From Mesodorylaimus sp. YZB2_4 (taxonomy: Eukaryota > Nematoda > Enoplea > Dorylaimida > Dorylaimidae), in assembly GCA_030248295.1 (NCBI GenBank), contig JASANH010000142.1:124001-188000 (forward strand): a stretch of 64,000 bases of DNA, in the 5' to 3' direction. Under the pieces are notes generated by a model that was not told where the DNA came from, did not search any database, and saw only the letters and a list, made by a program, of their open reading frames with translations. Shown here piece after piece: positions 33,231 through 43,447 of the stretch. The translations under genes and the position numbers were made by a program. The first letter of the stretch is position 1, and each line of letters opens with the position of its first letter.

Positions 33231-34652
33231 GAGACATGGCTTAATTGAAAAAGATGGGATAATTTATGTAAATAATAATGACTCATATAACATACATTAC
33301 ATCAGTTATGGAGTATAATATCAAAGTATCAATGTTGGTGGACAGTAAATTCTATAAAAGCAATTCTACCAAGTCAGCTGGATGAATTAATCACTGTCTT
33401 CTTCTTCTTCTTCATCATCTTCCTCTCCACTGTCTGATGTTTCCGCATAGGTTTTAACTACGTCTAGGTTGTCATTTAAAAAATTCACTAGCAATGTTTT
33501 TCTTTGATCGAACGCCATTTGAAATGCTGGAGGTGCCTTCGTGTGGAGGTGCTCCTCGTGGAGGGAGACGCATATGGGGATGCTGCTGTGTGCGCCTTGA
33601 TTGACTGCTGTAGGCAAAACCGGCTCAGGCCAAAAAAAAAAAATTTAAAAAAGAAGAGATTCAAAATCCGTGAAGTTTTTAAACTTGCGAGGAAGAAAGA
33701 GCAGCAAAAATAACCAAAAGTGGCGGATAAGATACTAGCTCCTGGCATACATCGAGAGGGTGAAATTTCGAAGAAGCTAAGAGCCGCTCTAAATATCTCT
33801 ATAGTACCAAAATTTGGGCATTACGAGAGCGGCACTGACAAAGAGTAAGAAAAATTTTCTTCCTACAATGGATTTGTCGTTTGGTGAATCGAATGCCGGG
33901 AAGCAAGAGTTCTGGCAAAAGCTTTTATTGATTTTTGTTAGTTGCCTGTAAAGTGATTTTGAGAGAAGTATGACTGCTTGACGCACACTGTCGTTCTTGG
34001 ACAAGGCATTGCGTTGGGCTTGAAGTTTAGGAATTTTTTCGTTTCTATGCATGTAATACTTCTCTTGTCACGTCGCTTGTCAGAGCAGCTTGCATCCTAT
34101 TCGTAAAATACAGGTACTGAAAAGTAGCCGTTTATTTTACTGGCAAAATAGCTGTTTTAATTCTTACACTTGGACTTTAACCTGTGCCCTTTGATTACTA
34201 TCTGAAAGCCACCAGGGTCTCCTTACTTTGAATATACGCGATATGTTTTGAAATCGAATTATGAGGTCATTATCTTTGTCTGATTTAAAATGAGTCTCTG
34301 ACAAACATAAGGGGTTTTATTTTTTTCGTGTCTATGTCGACCTTATCAATGAAAAAGATAAGGGTCCTGTAGTCTTAATGAAAGAATCTGGACTAAATCA
34401 TAACTATGTTCCTGGCACTGGATGGTCACGCGTTGAACTAGAGTTAGCTTCTCGTTGAGGATAATGAGATATCGTGACTAATTATCTGCCTAGATTGTGA
34501 TCAAAACAGGCTTAGATATATCCATATCTACTGTATCCTGTATGCTATGGCTTTCCAATCAAAAGTACGCTCTATGCGCCGAACCTGTGAGAAATTAGAT
34601 TATAAGCGTTCTTCGTGCCAGGAAAGCAGTATCCCAGGGTTGCGCCCCGAGC

Positions 34653-34659
34653 ATATAAG
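34653..34659 (+). promoter_or_regulatory. TATA-like box of neuropeptide gene 2
   Basis: TATAAGA lies 62 bp upstream of the precursor's ATG, following a CG-rich GCGCCCCGAGCA segment. Confidence 0.4.
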
Positions 34660-34714
34660 AGGGATCAGAGTTGGCTTTCGGTCAGTTTTGTCTTCACATA
34701 ACCAACTGAGAAAA

Positions 34715-35028
34715 ATGGGTTTTATCACCTTGCTTATGTGCTGCTTGATTCTGATCTCGCTCTCTGAACAGGCTGCTGGGAAGTCAGAAGAGATGGATAA
34801 AGGGTGAGCAGGTGTCTCTGTCATAACTCCAGATGTGAATATTTTTATTGTTCAAACAGGACCAACCACGTCCAGTTGACCGTCCGTTCGACCAAGACTG
34901 GCCAGAAAGGTCAAGCTGATATTCAGACGCGGTTGCAAAACATTGGAAGGAAACTGCGCATGCGCGGAAAATCGGGTGGTTTTATCAATTGCTATTTTAG
35001 TCCAGTGCAGTGCGTGCATGTGGGTTAA
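34715..35028 (+). CDS. Allatostatin-C/somatostatin-like neuropeptide precursor 2
   Basis: Exon 1 (34715-34803) encodes a signal peptide (MGFITLLMCCLILISLSEQA) and ends in phase 2. Exon 2 (34860-35028) restores frame, giving an 85-residue precursor. The C-terminal part has a basic helix (RLQNIGRKLRMR) with dibasic and RxxR-type processing sites. GKSGGFINCYFSPVQC and a short tail VHVG follow. The C-YFSPVQ-C ring differs by one residue from the ring in the 24.6 kb paralogue. Intron phase and place are the same, supporting gene duplication. A secreted cyclic neuropeptide is expected. The two genes lie about 9 kb apart with a peptide GPCR gene between them. Confidence 0.82.
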
Positions 35029-37766
35029 TATGATGTTAATATGATGATGATGGGCCTGCGCGCATACATATACAGTAGATATTCTACCAATATATCATAT
35101 CATCATGTGACTCGTGAGATTGTGATTGAGAGCTTGACCATGATGAATACGCAACTGGTACTCTCGTGCCATCCTGGTACCAAGGCCTTAGTTGGTACCA
35201 AGGCCATCCTGGTACCAAGGCCTGATGCTAAATCATAATCATCCCCTGATAGCCACTCAGAGAATGTCCATCAATCCATGATCCTGCTTTCCCAAATCTC
35301 TAAGCTCATTTGATGGTAAAGAAACAAATGTTTTAACCCATCCTTAGTAGAACACACGCCTTCGATATGACACCCCACCCAGGCCATTATCACGAACAGA
35401 ACTCTATGACCTTTCTGGAGACTTGTCTGGCAACCGATTCTCTGCACGGGCATCTAGGGTGAGGCCGTTAGCCACGGCCTAGGTCGGAAGACGGTTCCCT
35501 GACCTGGGTTTCCGGAGTGGTCACAGACATGTTACGTTCTGTTGTATGATAGGCATCCACATACCAAATATCCTGCGCACGCCAATGCCACACAGAGTGC
35601 ATTCTCAAGGGAAGGAAATGTGGCCGCAAGGCCTCAACTCCTGGCAGCCGTGGTGTCACAAGTAGGACCCTCCTGGCCCTTTCTCTGAAACTTGAGTATT
35701 CGCACGGCCACTTCTCCGACACTGACGCAGGTACGCGGTTCATGACTTATCTTAGTTCATAGAAGCATTGACATTTCACTGAATGATTACATATTCTTAA
35801 GCAAGGGCTTTTGCACGAGCGAGCTGGCTTGCTCGCGACGCTCATGATAAACTAATTCTTTAGGTACACAATTTGTCCAGCTTTAATAAGTCATGCTTAA
35901 TTAAGTTCGATTAGGGTTAGCTAGTGGAGATCGAATTGTGTTCATAAGCAGGTGAATAGATGTCTTGAATACCTTAGATCCTGATTCTCACCCGTTACCC
36001 ACAGGGCTATGAGATTAAAGGTGTCTGATCCAGGGGCCTTATTTCGAACAAGATTGGCGTCTGTGTTCTCACACAAAAGACAGCGCATATGGTTGATTAG
36101 CTGGTTCGGTATGTACCCTCTGTACGTGTGGGCTATCTTGCACGGGTCTTGCTGGTTCGAGTCACTTACTACGCGGTCCCTAAAGCAGGACAAGCAACGT
36201 ACAGGGTTTACTATGCTGACTTGCGGACACCTCCACGACGAGTTGGTCGTGAACAAATACGACCAGCAGAACTTATCGTAGTAGAAGGCGAAGCTATCTG
36301 AGGTCCTGGAGTTGGTACCCACCGCACTGCCCATGTTCATCAACACATGCAGAACTCATCGACCTGACCTGGCCAAAACCGGTTGCTCCCTTGGATAGGG
36401 AGAGCAACTGGTTTTGGCTAGATCTGACGTGAGTGCCAAAGACGGCAGGGCACGAGGAAGTAATTCACACCTGGAAACACACGCGCCTTGCGGCATGTCC
36501 CAGGGATACACACAATTACTGTGTGTGTCGTTTACAGCTTGACCTCTGCTTCAAAAAGGTGACAAATGAGCCCTCAAGATGTGTCTATTGACTGATAGGT
36601 AGGTCTCCTATTTTAAAAATCCCCCCCCTCCTTGAGGATATGTACATAATAGTGAAGAGGTTGGCTCAAGTCGATCAGACGATATGCAACCTAGACGCCG
36701 CTTGACTGAAGGGATACAAGATTTGCAATAAGTTATTTCTTCTCGACAATGCGCTGTCAAAATGCGAAATCTCAAACTCTGATTGTGAGTTGGAGCACGC
36801 CAAAGATTGAGCAACACATCTGGTAATAGTGCGTCTGGCATTCCCATATCGAGTTAAGCTTATCACTTTTGTCAGGCCTACGTGCCATGCACGCTGGAAA
36901 ACAAATTAGGTGACATTGTTATGGGAATGCCAGTCCTGCATTGCCATTGCTTCTCCCCTCCCAACTAACGAAGGCTAAAGCACACCTGTAGGGTCACCTT
37001 CGTTAGCCTGAGCATGCACGCACTTCCTCGATTTGAGCCAGGTGAGCCTAGGGTGTCCCTGTCATCGAATATCCATGGTATACTCGCTCACGCATGTGAT
37101 CAGTGCGAGCACGCGTCATCTGGGTCATTGGACGCATTATGGCCATGGCAAAATGAGAGGCAGACAGAGAGCAACGCAATCAGACACGGGACGGGTTTTT
37201 TAAATTCTGATGACAGCGATTTTGGGTAAAATAAAACTGGACAATGCGCTTGTTGCCTAGCGGGCATTTTGCGACTGATTTGCATTGCTTGCAGAAGTCT
37301 TATCTGGAACCCCGACGGATGGCTTAATCGCAAAAGTTTCCCTTTATCGTTAGATGTAATGTCATGTCATACTTTATCCATAACAAGCACTGTACTGCGC
37401 AGTCGAGGGCTAAGGAACACATCATACAGTATTTGACATTTTTTACCCAAGCGGGAGTCGAACCCTCTCCTGTAAGAGCGCACCCAGCGTGAGAAGCAGA
37501 CGCCTACCGCTAGGCCACGACCCAGGCCTTAAAATCTCACTGTCAGAAACACTCTCTAGGGATGGGGCAGCTGCGCATGTTAAAAACAATGTTCTTCGGC
37601 GAAGGACAGGCGAAACCAGCTCACGGTCTGGTCATGGTTGTATGTCGAGTCAAACAGCCAACAGCCAAGATGAATTACTTGTTACTCTGTGCAGACAAGC
37701 CAAAAAGATAACGCAGTCACCATACACCAGAGCGCAGTCATCGCCTTCGGTCACTATCTGTTCGAT
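35029..37766. other. Spacer with a SINE copy
   Basis: Around 35170-35222 the motif GGTACCAAGGCC repeats three times in a short tandem. At about 37378-37532 lies a family A SINE. No protein gene is supported. Confidence 0.5.
37378..37532 (-). repeat. tRNA-derived SINE-like element, family A
   Basis: Read on the minus strand, the head has GTGGCCTAGCGGTAGGCGTC (A box) and GGGTTCGACTCCCGC (B box). A tail containing CCTCGACTGCGCAG follows. The same head-plus-tail structure occurs at 56617-56778 and 59724-59868, with a head-only copy at 63538-63650. No acceptor-stem pairing is present, so it is not a tRNA gene. Confidence 0.7.
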
Positions 37767-38543
37767 TTAGGGTTCCACGACTGGTTTCAGGCGCGAATAT
37801 ATTATGGTTTTTCGTTTCGTTGGTTTCTTGGACAAGTCGAAGTACCTGGACGGTTGATGACTGAGGCTGCTCATTTCGGACGATGCATGCGTCAGTTCAG
37901 AGAAGGCCCATTTACTTCCCGTGCTGATCGATTTCCTTTCTTCCGACACCTCGGTGGTGGTACGACTGTGATTTTCAACCGCGCTGTCATCGACCACAGC
38001 GATCGATTGCGATGACGGTTTCTCGGACTGTGATGTTATCGACTTGGACTTGGTCAAAGCCGATGAGGGCCTTTGTTTTCGGTGATGTCGAACGAATAAA
38101 TAAATAAGCAATACCGTGAACAGCAAGACGATGATAGCACATAGTGCACCTACAATTGGGTAGACCCAGCTTGGCAGACCCTCTTTCGTGCTGGCACCAG
38201 GCGTATCGGAACTAAACACTTCTTTCGAGGTCGCTGCTGCATTTTTCGACGCTGTCGTCACTACATCGCTGATAGAGGAGCTGTTCGATGCGTCCACGGT
38301 TTGATCCGAGTCCGGTGCCGATGTAGTCTGTCCTTCCGTAGCTTGGCCGTGACTCGTTTCACTGCTCGATGGAACCATTGGATGAACGGTCGTCCCCGTC
38401 GTACTTTGCTTTTGGGACACTGACGCGATAGCACTCGACGTTTTGGTTGATGGTTTCTTCGGCTTATTGGGTATGGAGGCCATCGATATTTGCATCAGTC
38501 GCAACAAAACACAAAACACAATCAAGCATTTTAATGCGACCAT
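37767..38543 (-). CDS. Mucin-like type I membrane protein
   Basis: An intronless 258-codon frame. An N-terminal signal peptide (LKCLIVFCVLLRLMQISMAS) leads into a Ser/Thr-rich ectodomain of about 100 residues with few hydrophobics, suited to dense O-glycosylation. A single helix at about residues 126-150 (VYPIVGALCAIIVLLFTVLL) is followed by RHHRKQR. The cytoplasmic tail of about 100 residues is Ser-rich and basic, ending IIYSRLKPVVEP. No folded domain is seen. It could be a cell-surface mucin or syndecan-like receptor; no family is recognised. Confidence 0.65.
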   Translation of the reverse strand: MVALKCLIVFCVLLRLMQISMASIPNKPKKPSTKTSSAIASVSQKQSTTGTTVHPMVPSSSETSHGQATEGQTTSAPDSDQTVDASNSSSISDVVTTASKNAAATSKEVFSSDTPGASTKEGLPSWVYPIVGALCAIIVLLFTVLLIYLFVRHHRKQRPSSALTKSKSITSQSEKPSSQSIAVVDDSAVENHSRTTTEVSEERKSISTGSKWAFSELTHASSEMSSLSHQPSRYFDLSKKPTKRKTIIYSRLKPVVEP

Positions 38544-39920
38544 TCCAAGGCTGCAGACGAATCGAGATGCGAGTGCGCTACCTACCGCTCGCTAGTTTGA
38601 CTGCTGGACTGACTGTCAGCTACGTAAGTCAACTGGCTTCGAGTGCGAGTTCGAGTGCACTACTTTACACTACTGTTCTAGCCAGGTCGCTGTTGCTGGT
38701 CACAACCACCTGCATGAATGAGCCGTTCTGGTGTGACTGCGTACAATTATTGTAAATACCGTACTCGAATGATTATGATGAACACACATGCGAACATCAT
38801 TGTCCATACAGTGTCTACTGTACTCTCCTCTCCATCGAAAACGTCAAGGTGTATGAGGTGGGTCATTGAACACACTGCCGTAGGGCAAAATTCTCCACTA
38901 AGCCCACCCAATGTGCCACTCGGGATAGGTCTTGTCAGTGCATAGCGGAAACTGGTCACACCAGCTGGTGGCATGCTTACCTACTCTGGTCGCCTGTCAA
39001 GCCTTCTCGCCAAATTGTATGGTGGTTCGTAAGATGCAAACTCCTCGCCCATACTGCAAGGTCGCAGATCTACCCTACATCCTTGAGACCTATTTCTCTC
39101 CACCAAACGCGTACGTACTGTACACTCGAGAGGAAAAGGGGCCCATCACAAGAATTTTTTTCTGGGGCACGAATATCACTCGACAGTACAGAATGCAAAC
39201 AGAACGTGGAAGGCAGACGTCTAACCCACTTGGCCATAGAGAGGGTACACGTGACTTGTAAGAGATAATAATTTGCACGGTCGACTGACAAATGATTGAG
39301 GAACAGTTGATGAGGCCGTACATTTTGGTATGCCACATAATTTGTACCAAATCACTTTCTGCCCATTGGATAATTTTTTCTTCTTGTTCCTCTCAAGTAC
39401 GCCGTGCCAGAAAAAGGATGATAGCATATATTTTTCTATATTTATGTGCTGCGCTTTTTCAAAGTCATCTTTGATTGGAAAAAAGAAACCAGCTGATTCT
39501 CTGAAAATTTGCATTTTTGCAGGCATCGCACTTGCAGTCTACAGTATTTCATACCAAACGAGTTCTGTTGATGGAAACATGAAAGTAAAAGATGGACTCA
39601 AGTTTTTGTAGTGAAATGGTATTAGTTACGGGCGCGGACTCTGGACTCTAATGACGTCACTGTTAGGACAAGAGGACATTGGACTGATCCTCCCCGTTGG
39701 CAGTGAGTTATTAGATCTATGACCGCTTCGCGACGTCCGCCACTTCTTTCTTTCGATCCTGAGGGAGAGAAGGGCGGACTCGAATTCATTCATACCGTGC
39801 CAATCAAGCGTGACTGGACTACGCAATTTTCTTATTGTTATCCGCGGACAGTACTGGAAGTTGAACTCGCGATAAAGGGAGAGGGAGAAGGGCGGAGTGC
39901 CCTCATTGCAATCAGAAGAC
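38544..39920. other. Spacer between divergent genes
   Basis: This is the intergenic region between the mucin-like gene (-) and the ZP gene (+). No further gene or RNA is supported. Confidence 0.5.
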
Positions 39921-42900
39921 ATGGCACGAGGTAGGCACATTGCGGCAATTGTGGCCACTTGGTGTGCACTCTGTTACGGCCATGATCCAACGTGTAAGTG
40001 ACTAGAGGCAGAGTAGGGCGCTTTATCTCGACCTTGCTATTCTAGTGTTCACCTACTGTTCTAAGGATTTCATCAAAGTGCGAGTGCTCGTTAATCTGAA
40101 TTTCTTCGGTATCGTCTACGCCAATGACCCGGACACCTGCTCATCACCGGGTGCAGGAGAGAAGAACCTATTCTTGTATTTACCCTTGCAGGAGCCAGGA
40201 GCTAATGCGTGTGGCTTAGTGCACGTAAGACCCCTGCGACTGGTAAAGGGCATGGGGTCAGCGGGGTCTTCTTCAGGATCAGCGTGGTTGGTCGGCCATT
40301 GTACGAGTGCAGGCACACCCCGAGGTGGAGACGACGAGGGACGTCTTGTTTCTGATTCAGTGCACGCAATGGGATTTGGAAACCAAGAGGTTTTAGTGGG
40401 TGAGGAATCCGAATAAAAGAAAGGACTGACTAATCATTTTCAGAAGTAGGCAGCATTTGCCAGTCTCACTGGAATTAATGCGGGATGGGAGCGCGGCCAC
40501 GATGGCGGTGGTTGGCCAAAAATATTATGTGCAGATCACGTTGCCGAGTGGTAGGTGCCACAGACCCGTGTGGGCACATGTATGAGGGGAAGTAGCGTTT
40601 CAGGTGCGATGCACAGAATCAGTTCGTGTCTGGCATTCAGTGGTCAACGTGCGCAAGATATGACCCCCTTACTTGATGGCGAAGGGTAAGTGGCGAAGAG
40701 TGTTCATCTGGTCTGGGCATGGTGAATCCTTGACTCGTGCAACCCCCATCTCTTGATGAGGGTTCCTTCTCCGTTCGGTGCAGCCCGGGACCGCGCAGGG
40801 TAGATTCGAACCTAAGCACGCGTGTAGGTCTTCCACCCTATACCTGGGGAGGATACCACACTCGCCCTAGGGTAGGACTAGGGCCGGCCAGAGGACGGCT
40901 CGAGCCGCAGGAACCAACCCACGCAGTCCACGGACACTGCTCAATAACTTTTACTATCCCAGACCTGAGCCCCGAAGTGCTCATAGAGCAAGTCCAGACC
41001 AGGAACTCAAGACTAGTTCTCTACCGATGCCTGCAACCAGACGTCACTCAACCTCGGTCTCGCCCTTGGTCTCGTGTTAGCCCTGACTTAGGAGAGGCGA
41101 ACCAGTTTTCTGAACCAGTGCACTGATAGGCCGGAGAGCATCGTACATGCATAGTCCATGCCTATCACAATGTCCACCCGTCTCTCTCTTTCCAAAGTAT
41201 GTATACTTTTTATACAGTACACATATCCAGACTAGACAGAAACCCGGCGGGTTGATGCTTTACCCCCTAGTGGCTATGACAGTGGGTACAGTTTTTGAGG
41301 GTACCACCTACCGCATTATCATCCGACCCGTGGCCCAATGGATTAGGCTTGTGCCTCTGGTACTAGTACTGGGTGCCCCTTGACCCTCAAGTGCGCATAT
41401 GGTAAAACATGAATGAACATCATGGTGTAAAATTTTCAGATGCGCAGTGGGTGACATGATGAGTACATTTCGTTCTGGCTCGACACTCAACACATTCGTT
41501 TCTGACCTGACCATGTTCAGATTCAATGGCAGTCACGAATTCCATATCCAATGCGCAATAGTGCAGTGTTTCGGCAAGTGTCCCCCGCCCTTGTGCTTCT
41601 CGTCCAGGCGTCCACATTTGACCAACACTGCCGACAGTGACACCCATGGTGGGGATATACAAGTAGTCCGAGCTGGCAGTGCATCGAAACGTGTCTTCGT
41701 GTCTGATACACCACCAAGGATAAGTAAGCGCTAGGATGGGGGATTGGGCGGCACTGGTTACCATAGGGCAAAACAGCCACTGAGACCTCGTGTGTGAGAC
41801 TGGACGTCAAGGCGATGGTACTGAAGAGAGTGACTGGCGGAACTGCACCACGCCAAAACCCCAGGGCAGCAAATCAAGTCTTTCGACCTAGTCCATGGCT
41901 GAAACATTACCCTGACGGGTGACGCTCCCAGCTCTGTGCAAAGTATGGATTTCCAGTCGAGCCTCTACGCCGACACCTGATGGCACCAAGAGCTGGAGTG
42001 CCGACTGCATTTATTTTAATCTCTTGAGTTTGACTGGGTAGAAGAACCTTTTAGGCGATCCTGATTATTAGTCCAGGAGCCCCGCACATCTTGCAAGGAC
42101 AAAAGGCAAATCAGTTGTGCTTTTGTCTCGCTCCAGTCCTGACGAGGAGCGAAGATAGTCCAAAGGGGACTACATGAGTGTCTAAAACAACCCGCTTTAG
42201 GTGGCTGCCATCCCCATCACTCCCATCAGCGCACTTCCAACCCAATTTGCCTATAGCCGTGCAGGACTCATGATACGATAAGTGAGGCCATCAGCCCTTC
42301 CATCTGACGTCAGCAGTTCCGCCAAGGACATCCTGTGCCCACCAGTTAGATACTTTCTGACTGGTCTTCGAGGACCAGCTTCTTGGCACCACTTTCGCAA
42401 TTAGTTTGACGAGTTCTAAATCTCGGGGGATCCCAAATACTATCCTATGTCGTCCTAAATGATAGCAAAACTGCCCCCTACTATTCTAGTGTAGCATAGG
42501 GTGAGCAACCACAGCAAGGGCTGCAAGGTCGGCGAGGGGTAGTTTACAAACCGACCTCCGTCGCCGGGACTTGAGCCCTGCCACTCTTTGTCAGGAAAAC
42601 AAACCATTGCACCACCGCGGCCTCTACATTACGTAGTCTTTTCAGCACTCATCAAAAAGCAGTGCATATGGTCCGAAGATGCTCCACTAATAGGTCTCAG
42701 CGTCCTGCTGGCCGCCCTCATCCTGCTCACCATTGCCACTTGTGCCTCAGCCATAAAGAATCGTCCATGTCGGTGTCATTTGGACGTGCGAGACAGCCCA
42801 CCCAACGAACAACGCTTCTCAAGACTCTCCGAAGAAGCCACTTCCGTTCGCTACCGTCCAAATGTCAAGTCGTCTCACATCTCGCCCTCGACCCAACCAT

Positions 42901-43271
42901 CCCAACGGACTACAGCAGCCGACACGACCACCACGTCCACCAGCTCCGCCATACTCGCTTTTGGAGACCCCGCGAAGAAATCCGAACTGGCCAAACCTAA
43001 TCCCAAACCCCCAACGCCGATGGAGAAACCCGCCTGTTGCCAACTGGGTAAAAGCATGGACGAACTACCGCAAGCGCCACGACCAACTGGCTCAGTGCAG
43101 GGTTTAGATCGGTTAGTGGAGACAAGCCTGGAAAAACTCAAATCTATGCTACCATCGAAGGAAGACTCGTCCACGGATCAACAACCTAAAAAAGAAACGC
43201 AGGCGACTGAAGCCAGTGATCAGCATCTGTACGAGACCCCGAGTGGATGCATGCTCAGTACACTCTTTTGA
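39921..43271 (+). CDS. ZP-domain transmembrane protein (cuticlin-like)
   Basis: Six exons join in phase: 39921-39993, 40046-40224, 40454-40550, 40604-40685, 41440-41723 and 42646-43271, for 446 residues. Exon 1 is a signal peptide (MARGRHIAAIVATWCALCYG). Exon 2 holds a ZP-N-like part (CSKDFIKVRVLVNLNFFGIV, then NDPDTCSSPGAG, and NACGL). Exons 3-5 hold a ZP-C-like part: DGSAATMAVVGQKYYVQI, CLAFSG, LLDGEGC, then FRFNGSHEFHIQCAIVQCFG followed by KCPP, the Cys-rich end of ZP domains. The last exon has a membrane helix (LIGLSVLLAALILLTIATCA) and a Pro/Ser-rich tail. Such proteins polymerise in apical extracellular matrix or cuticle after cleavage. The exon 3 acceptor (AAGTAGGCAG) is weak but the only one keeping frame. 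Two introns contain tRNA-like repeats. Confidence 0.8.
41325..41385 (+). repeat. tRNA-like repeat head in ZP intron
   Basis: GTGGCCCAATGGATTAGGCT resembles an A box of an arginine-type tRNA. No proper T-arm or acceptor pairing follows, so this is a SINE fragment or tRNA relic. Confidence 0.35.
42540..42632 (-). repeat. tRNA-derived SINE-like head, family B, in ZP intron 5
   Basis: On the minus strand: GGCCGCGGTGGTGCAATGGT, a middle segment, then GGGCTCAAGTCCC in a T-stem, followed by GACGGAGGTCGGTTTGTAAA. This matches the layout of the 32164 copy. It ends about a dozen bases before the last exon of the ZP gene. Confidence 0.5.
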
Positions 43272-43447
43272 TAAATTACGGATTAAAATTGCAGAAATCG
43301 ATTATCAGCAAATGATAGACATCTTCACTATGCGGAACGGAGATCCTACACGCAGTCATAGACGCGCCTATCGAACAGGTTATCACAATGGTCATTGCCA
43401 ACGCGAGAATGCCGAGTATAAAAGCCATAATCAGAGATTCAGTTCAT

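Larger units (their letters stand above)
32033..34714. other. Repeat-rich spacer
   Basis: This holds a tRNA-derived SINE-like sequence (32164-32500), an irregular tandem array (32560-32800), and a stretch rich in GAGCTGCTC words (33000-33230). A minus-strand frame at 33387-33617 ends in a Glu/Asp run but has no other support. Confidence 0.5.

Noticed and set aside
33387..33617. Minus-strand protein ending in an acidic run
   Set aside because: Only the Glu/Asp tail from a CTT-rich repeat is distinctive. No start context, homology or splice support could be found.
37440..37530. A functional tRNA gene (good A and B boxes)
   Set aside because: The acceptor stem does not pair, and the same head with the same non-tRNA tail occurs elsewhere in the window, so it is a SINE.
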